From NCBI GenBank assembly GCA_036897485.1, contig JAYMTF010000226.1:1-44101 (forward strand): 44,101 bases of DNA, given 5' to 3'. This DNA is from Pelargonium nanum (taxonomy: Eukaryota > Streptophyta > Magnoliopsida > Geraniales > Geraniaceae). The notes beneath the pieces are model-generated. The model saw only the letters and a list, made by a program, of their open reading frames with translations, searched no databases and had not been told where the DNA came from. This document shows positions 22,304 through 32,450 of the stretch, one piece after another. Numbering within the stretch: the stretch's first letter is position 1; each line of letters starts with the position of its first letter. The position numbers and the translations under genes were made by a program.

Positions 22304-24625
22304 ATGAGGAAGCTCAAGTTCCATGAGAAGAAGCTGCTCAAAAAGGTCGATTTCTTGGAATGGAAGAGAGAAGGTGGCCACCGCGAAGCGCAGGTTATGC
22401 AACGCTACCATGTCACTGGTCGCGACGATTACAAGAAGTACTCGACCTTGTGCCGTATGGTTCAGAAGCTTGTCAACATAGTCAAGCAGATGGATCCTAG
22501 AGACCCTTTTCGGATTGAGATGACCGATATGCTCCTTGAAAAGCTGTATGTTCTTTTTCTCTCGAAATATCATTTTTTTTACCGTTGGTGTTCTGTGTTA
22601 TTTACATGAGTTAAGGATTGAAATGGTTTTAATTTAGATTGTTTTCGTCATTTTAGTTGGATTAATCGGTTGCACACCGCGTTACTGGTCTTCTTAATGA
22701 ATTTAGTTTTGTTAGCAGCTATATGTACATTGGATGCTTTAATTCATATGAGTACTACACAATCTTGTTCTCTGTGGGCATTTTTGGGTATTGGCTGCCC
22801 AAATGAGGCTATGAGAAATGAGCTCAAGTCTGAGTATTGCTTGCATGGCTTGTTGTGTATCCTTAAATGCTCTGCTTACACAAGAATTTACTTTGATGTA
22901 TAGGGAGATTATTCCTTATTTTATCATGGTGTTTGTTCTGTCTATGTTCTTTAGTGTTTTGTATCTATATTTTTAAAACAAAGAGTCCACATTTATATCT
23001 ATGATGTTTAGCCACATATATTTGTTGGAATGCAATATCTTTAGCTCTACACCCACATTTTAGAATATAGGGATGTATCTTACTTGATAGAATTAGGTTG
23101 TCAATAATGCAAGACAGCATTGTTAGTTGTTATTCTTAATCTATTATTTTTTATTTTGAATTTTGTTTTTCTGGTATTGTTGTTTGTTCTTGATTTGCAT
23201 CTTTCATGTATTAGACTAATGGTCTCTGTAATTACCGACACTTCAACGTGCAATTGTACTAATCTTAAAATGAGGATCTTCCAGACCATTGGTGACTACC
23301 GAAAACTAAATTTATATGATGTAGTTGCAAAATATAAATTTAATCCTTTTTCTGTTTCTTATTTCTGTTTTTATCTCTTTGGTGGTCAGGGGGCGGGCAT
23401 ATCAGGTGTATCAGTATACCATGACCTGCTCCTTGTTATTTTCATGATTTTCTCACTTGAAATTGTTGTATATTTCATTGTTAATATCACAATGATATTT
23501 TTAACCTAAGTAGCTCAGGCACATTATCATTTTTTGAGGCAGGACACCCTTTTCCCTTTTTTTGTTGATGATTGGTTAGCTATTGTATGTGATCTATAAA
23601 GTGAAATATAATGATGCCTTCTGTTGAGGATTTATTTATTTATTTTTATGGTAGCATAAACTTTGTCAATCTCAATGATATTGTTACTTTTTCCACATCC
23701 TTCAACTTAAGGTGGGTGGGGTAGAAAGTGGCATTTGCTATTTTTGCGATTCTACCAAGGAGAGATCAGTGGTTATGTTTGACTGCCCAATTGTTATTTC
23801 TCATAGTTTGGATTTTTGAGTTTTGCAACAGATCTTGACAACATATGCTTCCATGTCCATGACAGGTACAACATGGGTGTAATACCGACTAGGAAAAGCT
23901 TGGCTTTGTGTGATCGCTTGTCAGTATCTTCATTTTGTAGGTAAGCAAATGCCACCCAGTGTTTAACTGTCTTGCTACTCCATTATTGCTTGACATGCCC
24001 TTTCTCCTTGTCTACAAAAGTGGCTAATACAAGCACTCAGTAGGGCAAGTGGTTGATTTCACTTGTTCCCTTGAAGTCTCAGGTTCGAGTCTCGGTGTTT
24101 GTAAGCTTGCTGATAAAAACAAAAAAAAAAAACAAAAGCGGCTAACAAATCAATATCGAGAATTACAAATAAAAAAAGATGAAAAGAACGAACACTCACT
24201 ATTCAGATGAAGTGTCTATCTATGGAGATTTGACTTTTGAGCATTTAGTATGAAATGGAGAATTTATAAACTTACTGTAAACCCATTATTCATTTTTTAT
24301 TAGGTGTACTTTATTTAGTGAAGTCACATTGTTTTTGCCACCCTGCATTTGCTTCCTGCTCAAATGCTTGTTTCTCTACGTCTTTGTTTGCAGACGTAGG
24401 TTGTCAACTTTGTTGGTCCGTTTGAAATTTGCTGAGCACTTGAAAGAAGCCATTACATACATTGAGCAGGGACACGTCCGTGTAGGTCCAGACACAATTA
24501 CTGACCCAGCATTCCTTGTAACAAGGAATATGGAAGACTTCATTACATGGGTGGATTCATCCAAGATAAAGAGAAAGGTGCTGCAGTACAATGATAAATT
24601 GGATGATTACGATGCAATGAACTGA
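22304..24625 (+). CDS. IMP3: U3 snoRNP protein IMP3, 182 aa
   Basis: Three plus-strand exons: 22304-22545, 23866-23940 and 24394-24625; phases 2 and 2 match and introns are GT-AG. The joined protein starts [20 protein letters not shown] and contains [35 protein letters not shown] and [20 protein letters not shown], all typical of IMP3. The second half forms an S4-type RNA-binding domain (about residues 108-170). Length agrees with the ~180-residue family norm. IMP3 works in the nucleolus with MPP10 and IMP4 in the small-subunit processome, helping U3 snoRNA pair with pre-rRNA for 18S production. Intron 1 is long (1320 bp) and intron 2 contains a SINE. The start is set by the conserved N-terminus; the leader has GA and GAA repeats. 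Confidence 0.97.
24029..24133 (+). mobile_element. Short SINE in IMP3 intron 2
   Basis: The element has an A-box-like TAGGGCAAGTGG, a B-box AGTCTCAGGTTCGAGTCTCGG, then GCTTGCTGATAAAAAC and a poly-A tail. Near-identical 12-bp sequences flank it: AAAAGTGGCTAA (24017-24028) and AAAAGCGGCTAA (24134-24145), one mismatch. It lies in the same orientation as IMP3, well inside the intron. Confidence 0.85.
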
Positions 24626-24848
24626 GTGATCGTGTGGGATGTTTGTTACCTGGGAGAGCTCTTCATCCCATTTCATTCATTCTAGCTGTATTGTAAACAA
24701 ATTTTGAAGATAGTATTCATGTTGAAGTAAACCAAAAACTGATCTGTTTATTTTGTAGCAACATTTACTATAGCATGTGAGAGCAAGTGTTTTCCCCTGT
24801 CAAGTGTCAATCAAAGCACTCTTCAAAACTAAACTATAAAGATTTTTG

Positions 24849-24905
24849 TTTTTTTTTTCCTTCTGATAAGCAAGCGTAACAACCGAGACTCGAACCTGAG
24901 ACCTT
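24849..24905 (-). mobile_element. 5'-truncated SINE between IMP3 and the serpin
   Basis: On the minus strand it reads GGTCTCAGGTTCGAGTCTCGG, then GCTTGCTTATCAGAAGG and a poly-A run: the 3' half of the same SINE family. Possible target duplications are AAGATTTTTG (24839-24848) and AAGAGTTTTG (24906-24915), one mismatch. It lies just beyond the serpin stop codon. Confidence 0.7.
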
Positions 24906-24941
24906 AAGAGTTTTGCTTTTATTTTGATTGTGTGAGTGTGT

Positions 24942-26415
24942 TCAAGAAGACAAGAGGGGGTTGAGCACAGCTCCAACAAAGAACACAGTCTTAGAAGTCT
25001 CTTCCCTTATCATGAACGTGAAAGGATAGTCAGCTACAAAGCTTGGAACATAAGAGCTAGCACAGCACCATCTACATGTCAAAGCTGTGCTAGCTGCAGC
25101 TTCTGTCCCTTCTTCATTCACTTCAATGAAGGACTTGTGATGTATACTTGAAACATAGAGCTTGTCACTGTATGGAGAATCTACCATCTCAGTAAACTCT
25201 CCTGCATTCTCAAAAGGTAGTGCAAGACCCAACTCTTTCATGTCCTCCGAAGCTTCAAATTCGTCCGAGAATTTGAATTTCGGGATCCAAAAATGTGTTA
25301 CATCAGTCAAGGGCAGCTCAAAATCTTGATTCAAGAACCCGGGTTTAGAGTTGAACATTTGAACTAGATTCTGCAGGCCATTCTTTTCGTTTGGAAGGAA
25401 AAAGTAGATGGCGAATCGGCTGCTCTCTTGACCATTTTGGTATGGGATTTTAAGAATCTTGTAAGTTTCTTGGTAGTTATCTCTGAAGAAGTGTTGTTCA
25501 TCTTTTATACTGGTCATGAAGGGAGCTGTAACAATCTGTCCATTGAGAAGGTGAAAATCTCTAGCTTGAGTCATTGAAGTGTCGAATTTTCGATTCCATG
25601 ATCCTTTGAAGTAGAGTGCATTGGCCAAGACCAGTGCTGTGTTGCTGCTAAGAGAATCTGCTGGAAGGAGCTCTTTTACGAGTCCTTTGGATGCATTTTC
25701 AGCCCACAAATTCACTTCTTCTATTACTTCATCAGCCTTAAGTTGGAGAAAACCAGGAAAAGATGATTTAGAGCAATAATATGTACTAATAAGATGTACA
25801 CTAATGAAAGCAACAAAACTAGAGACATATAAAAGACAATATATGTATATCAGTATAGAGTATCAGGAATCTCACCCAATATAATTGGCCGAGACTCTAA
25901 TAAAAGCAACAGAACTAGAGACATATATAGATAGTATATATGTATATCAATATAGAGTATCAGGAATCTCAGCCAATTTATACTGGATGAAATTCCTGAT
26001 ACACACACATATATATATATACCTTGGTCACAAAATCAACTTGTTTGACTTTGGCTTTGTAAACATCTTTGACAATGTCCTGGAAAGAAGGCTTCAAGCC
26101 AAAGTTTTTATCAACCCAAGCACCATTGATGAATGATAAGATTGGAGCAGTGGTGTCCTCATTTGTACTGAGCAGTGATGTAAGAGCAACAATCTGTGAA
26201 GATGATAGGTTGAGATCTTGAATACTTTCTGATCCCAAGAAATAAAGAAGTTGTTTTAAGGTATGGCCTTTAGATCCTGCAGCTGCTAGGCTCAACACAA
26301 GATGGAGTGAGAAAGGGGAGGCCACAAAATTGGACCCCTTTTCAGCTTGTTTCAGCAAGATTTGGTTTGCTAAGAGTATGCAGAAATCAGTGTTGAAGCA
26401 AGCCTGAGACTCCAT
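24942..26415 (-). CDS. Serpin (plant serpin-Z type), 395 aa
   Basis: Two minus-strand exons, 26415-26023 and 25736-24942, joined in phase 0 (GT-AG). The 395-residue length is normal for a serpin. Visible signatures: NFVASPFSLHLVLSLAAAGS near residues 29-48, LVLANALYFKGSW, FIEVNEEGTEAAAST (hinge) and FVADYPFTFMIRE. Plant serpins are cytosolic suicide inhibitors of proteases such as metacaspases and papain-like enzymes. The hinge is intact, which favours an inhibitory mechanism. The loop after it reads ALTCRWCCASSYVP; counting from the hinge Glu as P17, P1-P1' would be Cys355-Cys356, which is unusual. The loop appears about two residues shorter than in Arabidopsis Serpin1, so P1 could instead be Arg353. 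An in-frame ATG seven codons upstream (26436) lies in LTR-like sequence. Expression may be driven by that LTR. Confidence 0.93.
25802..25990. repeat. Two-copy tandem repeat in the serpin intron
   Basis: Two head-to-tail copies of about 96 bp begin at 25802 (TAATGAAAGCAACAAAACTAG) and 25898 (TAATAAAAGCAACAGAACTAG). Both include ATAGAGTATCAGGAATCTCA. The second copy ends next to a short AC/AT microsatellite near the exon 1 donor. Confidence 0.85.
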
Positions 26416-26416
26416 T

Positions 26417-26985
26417 TGTGATTGCGGAAAGCACAACGGAAATATAAATAAAATATGAATACAAGAATTTAACGTGGTTCGGTAAATTACCTACGCCCGC
26501 ACGACAAAGCCAGTAGTAGTAATATTAATACAGGAGAAAGTTACACCGTACCGTGTATGATAAAAATAGACTCAATTTTGCTTACGTTCACCTACTATCA
26601 GCACTACACTTCTCTGTATTGCTCGTTACTCTATGCTGAACTCCCAACTCTCTGTATTTTGAAGAGGCAAAAAGCTCCTCTATTTATAGGATAGGTCGAG
26701 CAACATAGGACACCATCTATCCTCTCATTGAGCAAGCCATTGTTGACAATTGAGGAAGTTTTCTGCAGCTGCCATTAAATGGAGGTTGTTATGGTTGGTT
26801 TCACGAGATTTATCAATTGATTGAAAATGAAATAGTTTCAATAAATACCGGAATATTGGGAATTGATAGAAATTTTATTGGGGTATTAAATAATAATTAA
26901 TAAACACTAAATGAATGACCCGGCCGGGCGAACCGGCCAACCCGGTGCCCTAACCGGTTCGCCTTCCGGTCCGATTTTAAAAACA
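26417..26985 (-). mobile_element. Solo-LTR-like sequence directly upstream of the serpin
   Basis: Read on the minus strand, the segment starts TGTTTTTAAAATCGG and ends CCGCAATCACA, immediately before the serpin ATG. It contains a strong TATAAATA at 26681-26688 and a transcribed-looking region. Near its 3' end lies GGTAATTTACCGAACCACG, wording common in plant LTR retrotransposons. TG/CA ends fit an LTR, but no matching 5-bp target duplication was found and the high-coordinate boundary is uncertain. No primer binding site or second LTR is seen, so it would be a solo LTR. Its transcription direction matches the serpin. Confidence 0.5.
26681..26688 (-). promoter_or_regulatory. TATA box likely driving the serpin, within the LTR-like segment
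   Basis: CCTATAAATAGAGGAG on the minus strand is a near-consensus plant TATA box. Transcription would start near 26650, giving a leader of about 235 nt to the serpin ATG at 26415. No other good TATA box lies between it and the gene. Confidence 0.55.
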
Positions 26986-27369
26986 TTGTTACAAATTAAT
27001 GGGTTATAGGTTCATTAGTATTAACGTCATCATCTCTCTTTAGTTAGATCCGTGATAGAAAACTTGTTGACTACAAAACGGGTTACAAGTTTCGCTCCTG
27101 AATGAATAAATCTTACTTATCACAATTTATTTACATTATACATTTCAATAATCATACAAATACTGATCACAAATATATATGCTAATAATTAAAGAATGAT
27201 AATCCACAAAATTAATATATAATCCAACAAAACTTGCACCATGAGATCTTATTAATTTGTTATGGTTAGAAAGAGTTAACATATACATACAAGTGAACTG
27301 GACTCTCAAACATTTACATATAAAAGTGTTGCAAAAACAAATCTGTATTAACTGGATCTTAACAACTCC
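26986..27369. other. Spacer downstream of the receptor kinase
   Basis: AT-rich sequence with no gene. The part next to 27370 is probably the 3' untranslated region of the receptor kinase; the rest may be promoter-side DNA displaced by the LTR-like insertion. Confidence 0.4.
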
Positions 27370-30226
27370 TCATTTATCATCCTTTGTCTGAGATGTGGTA
27401 TTCGTTGTATCGAAGTATTTAGAAGTACCATATATGTAAGTATTTCCTTCATTGGCTTGCCATCTCTTCAAGGCCTCAGGCAGTGACAAGCTGAAACTGA
27501 GGTCAATCTTGTTGTCCTCTTCTTCTCTTTTATCGGTAACCGAAGGTATCCATTTCTGCACGAGCGGTGCCAGTATGTTCACAGCATATCCCATGTCGGG
27601 TCTTTGGTTTGGCTCGCGAGCCGTGCAATGTCCTGCAAGCTCTGCCACAGCATATATGCTTTCAAGAGTGTCCTCGTTAAGGTTGCTAAAGGATGCATCC
27701 AAATACTCTCTCAAGTGCTCTCTGATTGTAGCTTTGTCAATAAGGTATCTCCTCAGCCAAGAGACTAAGTGGCATCTATCGTCTGGCATGCTCGAATCCA
27801 ATGCTCGCCTTCCCGTAATCATTTCCAAGAGCACTGCTCCAAACGCAAACACATCTACCTTCGTGGTCACTCTCCCCGTCGCTGCATAGTTAATAAACAC
27901 ACAATAAGTCTTCAACTATCAGTTTGAGTTTTCGGTTGAGTTGGTTCCCTAACAGATATATAAGATCATGACAAAATTATGTACCAGCATATTCAGGAGC
28001 GAGATAGCCAAAAGTCCCGGCCAATTTTGTTTGCATAGAGCAGTTCCCATCCGGTGTGCTCTTGACAAGGCCAAAGTCGGACACTTTAGCTCGCAAATCA
28101 TCCCCGAGAAGTATGTTGGAGGACTTTAAATCCCGGTGGATAAAACTGTTCTTCGGGCCATAGTTATGCAAATACTCTATGCCCCGCGCAACATCAAGAG
28201 CAATGGTCACTCTCTGGACCCAAGTAAGTGGCTGATAGCCTCGGATCCGAGGCTCGAACAAATGCTGCTCCAATGTACCTTGAGACATGTACTCGTAGAT
28301 CACGAACCTCTCGTTTTCGCTCACACAATACCCCAACATTGCCACCAAGTGCCTGTACCGAACAGTTGTGAGAACCGAAAGCTCAGAGTGGAATTGCCTT
28401 AGCCCCTCGCTACTCTCCGGATTGGAACAAAAGATCCTCTTGATGGCCACGGGCGTGCCATCGTGAGGAAGTTCCCCTTTGTACACAACCCCGAATCCTC
28501 CTCGGCCTATGATGTTGTCCGGATCGAAATTATCAGTGATCTCCAACAAGACCTCAATTGGGATGTTCCTTACTGTTCCATCCTCTAATTGACTTCCAGT
28601 ACTAGTGATTCCACTTCCTGATTTCACAACTACAACTTCTTTAAGATTATAAGTACTCTTTTCACTGATCTTCTTCGTGTTCTTCGCGTTCTTCGTTCCA
28701 TCTTTATAATTATCTCCTCGATCCGTCATAACCATCCACAAATTGGGATGGAGTTTCTTGATGGAGAACAAGATTCCAACAAGAACAACCAATATGGCCC
28801 CTAAAACAATCAATATGATAAGCAAAACCTTCCCGGACTTACCGGACTCTGTCTCCTCTCCGGTGGTTCCCGACGAGCCACCATCGATGTCCTGACCGAT
28901 CAACATGTTCCCGTCGGTCTGGACCTTGACCCCGGCCCGGAAAGTAGGCACCTCTCCACTTATATTATTGTTTGACACATCCAAGAGTGTGAGGTGCTTG
29001 AGGGTGGTCAGGCTCTCAGGTATGGTCCCGGTGATGTTGTTGTCGTTGAGCCGGATCGTAACCAGCTCGGTGAGGTTCGCCAGAGCCGGCGATATGGTCC
29101 CGGCAAAACGCTGCTTCCCGAAGTTGATGTTGATCACCGATTTCCCGCCGGCGTCGCAAGAAATTAAGATCCATCCTTTGCAGGGGTCGTTCCCTTTCCA
29201 GTTCTCGGCGAGTATCATCGGATAGCCCAAATCCGCCACCACCGCGAGCAATGCGGTGACCTGAGGATCGCACGGCCCCGGAGTCGGTTTACAGAAGTTG
29301 TTGCTCTTGCCTAATGAGGTCTTGATTCGTTTCGAGAACGCCGGGAAGGGTCCTTGCAGTCTATTGTTACCCAACGACACGTTGAGTAGGCTCTGATGAG
29401 ATTGGAGCGAGTACGGGATCACGCCGGTGAGTAAATTGTCCCGGAACTCGGCGTCGAAGAGTCCGGTGCAATTGGAGAGATCTGGAATTGGGCCTGTGAA
29501 TTTGTTAACATGTAACCATGCTTGTAACAAATTCGTCATTTTCCCCAAAACGTCGATTCTTCCGGTGAATTGGCAATTGTTGATCCAGAGATGCTGGATT
29601 GAGGATCCGGCGAGGGACGGCGGGAGCGAGCCGGAGAAGTTGTTGTAGGAGAGGCGGAGAGACTCTAGACTCGAGAGGGAAGCGAAGATGTCCGGGAGCG
29701 AGCCGTTGAGGTTGGTGCCGGAGAGGTCTAGTTTTTGTAATGCAGAGCAATCGGAGAGCTTGTCGGGGACGGTCCAGGGGCGGAGGTCGGAGTTCTTGGA
29801 GAAGCTGAGAATCTCGAGGCTGGTGAGGCCGTCGCAGAAGTTGTTGGTGTCGACGGAGGAGAAACTGTTGCTGTCCAGGTAGATTTCTAGGAGGCTGGAC
29901 ATGCCGGAGAAGGAGGGGATGGGTCCGGAGATGGCGTTGTCTTGTAATGTTAGGGATTTTAGGTTCTTGAGGTTCTTGATTTCGGGTGCTATGGTGCCGG
30001 AGACGGAGGAGGCGCGGACGTCGATCTTGTGGACGTCGCCGGAGGAGGATTCGCAGGTGACTCCTTTCCATTTGCAGGGGTCTTTTCCGGTCCAGCCGGG
30101 GACTTTGAGGGACTTGGAGAGCTTGAGCATGGCGGCGGTTTCGTCGGCGGAGGCGGCGGAGAGGGGAGGGAGGCGGAGGAAGAAGGAGATGATGAAGATG
30201 AGCAACGGCGATGAGTACTGAGACAT
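27370..30226 (-). CDS. TMK: TMK-type leucine-rich-repeat receptor kinase, 917 aa
   Basis: Two minus-strand exons, 30226-27985 and 27881-27370, joined in phase 1 inside the APEYA-ATGRV motif; the intron is 103 bp. Layout: signal peptide (about 1-25), an N-terminal LRR cap with DPCKWKGVTC, a first LRR block, a non-LRR spacer with NNFCKPTPGPCDPQV and a second cap (NDPCKGWILISC), a short second LRR block, a membrane segment (about 472-494, ILIVLGAILVVLVGILF), then a kinase domain. The two LRR blocks split by a spacer are diagnostic of the TMK family, which links cell-surface auxin perception to ROP, H+-ATPase and growth signalling. Kinase residues are intact: glycine loop GRGGFGVV, Lys596 (VAIK), Asp699 (HRD), Asp717 (DFG). 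The tail ends TTNTTSQTKDDK and lacks the usual conserved TMK terminus. The start codon lies inside a SINE target duplication. Which TMK paralogue it is I cannot say. Confidence 0.95.
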
Positions 30227-30230
30227 GATC

Positions 30231-30325
30231 GACAACCATCAACGAGGCAAGTGATTTAAAACGCTGACTTCTCTTGATGTCTTAGGTTCGAGTCTCGATT
30301 GTTAAGTTTGCTGATAAAAGAACTA
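30231..30325 (+). mobile_element. SINE inserted at the TMK start codon
   Basis: The element carries GAGGCAAGTGAT, a B-box TCTTAGGTTCGAGTCTCG and the family's terminal GTTTGCTGATAAAAGAAC. It is flanked by AGACATGATC (30221-30230) and AGACACGATC (30326-30335), one mismatch. The left copy includes CAT at 30224-30226, the TMK start codon on the minus strand. The SINE therefore sits in the leader, antisense to TMK, five bases from the ATG. Confidence 0.8.
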
Positions 30326-30335
30326 AGACACGATC

Positions 30336-31364
30336 ATGATGATTTCATGTGTATGTGTGGTACGAGGATTGATGTGGTGTTTTGTGTTGTGTAGGTGATG
30401 TATTGTGTGTGTGCTGTATGTGGAGGACATGGAGAGAGGGAGGAAGAGGAAGAGAGACATTTCTGGCAAGGCGCGAGAGAGAAACGGGAGGATGGTATCC
30501 ATTTTTGGTTACATTTTGTTTCGCAAGTGTCAGTGTCGCGATGATGATGATGGCATTGGTAGTGCGTTGGAATGTATTTCACGTACATATGTGATATATG
30601 GAATGTTGAGGGCATTAACAGTAATCAACTTAATTTAAGTTCTAAATTAGCTGTTGTTGGTTGAATTATTATGGTTTGAATTCTGGTTGAAACCTGAAAA
30701 TTGACAAAAATAGACATTTTGTTGGAGTCTCGCAAATTGGGTTTCAAGCTGTTGAACCCAACCCAAATGTGCAGCTGTTTCGGATTAGGTTTCAGTTTCT
30801 AGGCACAGAATGTGCTAAATTGTGCAGATTTGATTGACATGATCTAAAAATTTAAAAGATTAACTCATCTAACTGGTAAGTTGGTCGAATTAGAATAGGG
30901 TCGGGGAAAAGAAAAACAAGAAGGCTTCGGGTGCCATCTTTATTTTGTACCATATATTTTGATAAAATGTGGTCAAAACTCATTTAACTTCTACAAGTTG
31001 GTTGAAAATGTGAAGGATTTTTAGTGTTTAAATTGTTTTCTTATTAATTCTTAGACCAGTTGTGTAACTCACATTGTTAACCAACCTCAATGTATTTTAC
31101 ATTACACACATGACATCTACAGTTGTAATATAAAACAATTTCAGTTTCATGATTCTCAATTCACATAAAAAAGAATAAAGAAGCTGATTGTGAGTTTGTG
31201 ACCACTTTCTAACCTTTTTCAGAGGTACCGATTTTTTTATTGACTATTTCTTTTTTCATATATACTAACTCTCCAATATGTCAAATGACTCAAATTATCA
31301 ATCTATAAGATATTACACGAAATATTATAAGTGAACCCGAATATTGATGTAACAACATATAAAT
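30336..31364. other. TMK leader/promoter and intergenic DNA
   Basis: On the minus strand, 30410-30500 is rich in CT (CTCTCTTCCTCTTCCTCCCT), typical of a 5' leader, and is probably the original TMK leader now split by the SINE. Beyond about 30600 the DNA is AT-rich and no gene was recognised. Confidence 0.4.
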
Positions 31365-31583
31365 TTAATTGCCAATTTGACATTCAAGAAAGTCAACCAC
31401 TAAGTCGCAATCGAGTTCCACCTCTAGGAGGGCTCTGACCTTTCCTTGGTGCCCCTCAACACTTATTCTCAATATGGATCCCCTTTTACCGAATGCATTT
31501 ATCCCGACATTCAGCACCTTTCCAAGATACCGGACGAGATCCTCTATCACGAGAGAGACCTCCAACCCCACCAAAGGAACCAA
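31365..31583 (-). pseudogene. LINE ORF1-like fragment (DUF4283 type)
   Basis: A 72-residue frame contains YLGKVLNVGINAFGKRGSIL and RISVEGHQGKVRALLEVEL. This follows the DUF4283 pattern (LGKVLDVD ... GKFLRVRVEVDVTKPL) found in ORF1 of plant LINEs and related zinc-knuckle proteins. It is only part of a domain, with no zinc knuckle or endonuclease visible. Sequence to about 31990 is of similar balanced composition and may belong to the same remnant. The identification is from motif memory. Confidence 0.5.
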
Positions 31584-32396
31584 ACAAGATCCTTTGCCTC
31601 AAGAAGGGTCACTCTCCTTCTAATACCAAAATGCTACTAGGACACCAAAATGTACACCCATGCTCCTTGGGGACCTTAGAAGGCACTTCAACTCCAGAGT
31701 CTAAGAAAGACATGCTCTAGAGAGGCATACACACGAGAAGCTAAATCGCACACGAGGAGATAACCACAGCCTCACACATTTGATATATGTGGGAACACTC
31801 TCAAAATCTCTAACACCTCTTAATGACACTAACTAGAACGCTACACGCCTACATGTGAATGACACACAGAGATTCCAAAACTACAAAGGGGCACTATAAC
31901 GATACCTGAAGCAATAGAAGTTCCTTGGAGATCCATTCTGTTTCTTAATACTTGAAGAACACGCGAAGGGTTTAAAGCCCTCTATGTTGAGCTCTGTAAA
32001 AAACTATTTCAATTGTACATCACTTTGTTGATGATGTACATCACTTCATTGGATAACTATTTTTTATGTACACTATTTTGCTAAATGGTGTACATTACTC
32101 TACTAGAGGTATAGATCACTTTGTAATTAAACTCTTTGCACACTTTGGCTATATGACCATCTTTCCTCATATTTGTACTAATTACTTCATTTCTATAGAA
32201 TGAGTGAATATTTTTATAACTGTTACATAAATTAAGAGTACATGTCAAACAGCTTTGTAAACAGAGTATAAACATCTATGAATATTTTTAGTAGGAAAAT
32301 ACGATGAGCAGTTAATCATAATATATACATAAACCTAGTCAACTTCAGTTATCATCGTATCCCTATATTTTTCTTATCTCAAATTCTGATTTCAGC
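31584..32396. other. Intergenic DNA before the beta-xylosidase
   Basis: The first 400 bp may continue the LINE-like remnant. About 32000-32110 holds imperfect repeats of TGTACATCACTTTGTTGATG and related wording. No gene is supported. Confidence 0.4.
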
Positions 32397-32404
32397 TATA
32401 AATA
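32397..32404 (+). promoter_or_regulatory. TATA box of the beta-xylosidase gene
   Basis: TATAAATA lies 54 bp upstream of the ATG, followed by an A/C-rich leader (AAATTAAGAAACACAAAATGG). Spacing suits a short leader of about 20-30 nt. Confidence 0.6.
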
Positions 32405-32450
32405 TTAAGGTTAGCTACAGCTCTTTCTCAAACAAATTAAGAAACACAAA

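Noticed and set aside
23120-23509. 129-aa hydrophobic frame in IMP3 intron 1
   Set aside because: T-rich intron DNA gives apparent hydrophobic, membrane-like frames; there is no family match or coding composition.
29505-30242. 245-aa minus-strand frame overlapping the receptor kinase
   Set aside because: It is a shifted-frame shadow of the LRR-coding exon; the arginine- and leucine-rich composition follows from GC-rich LRR codons.
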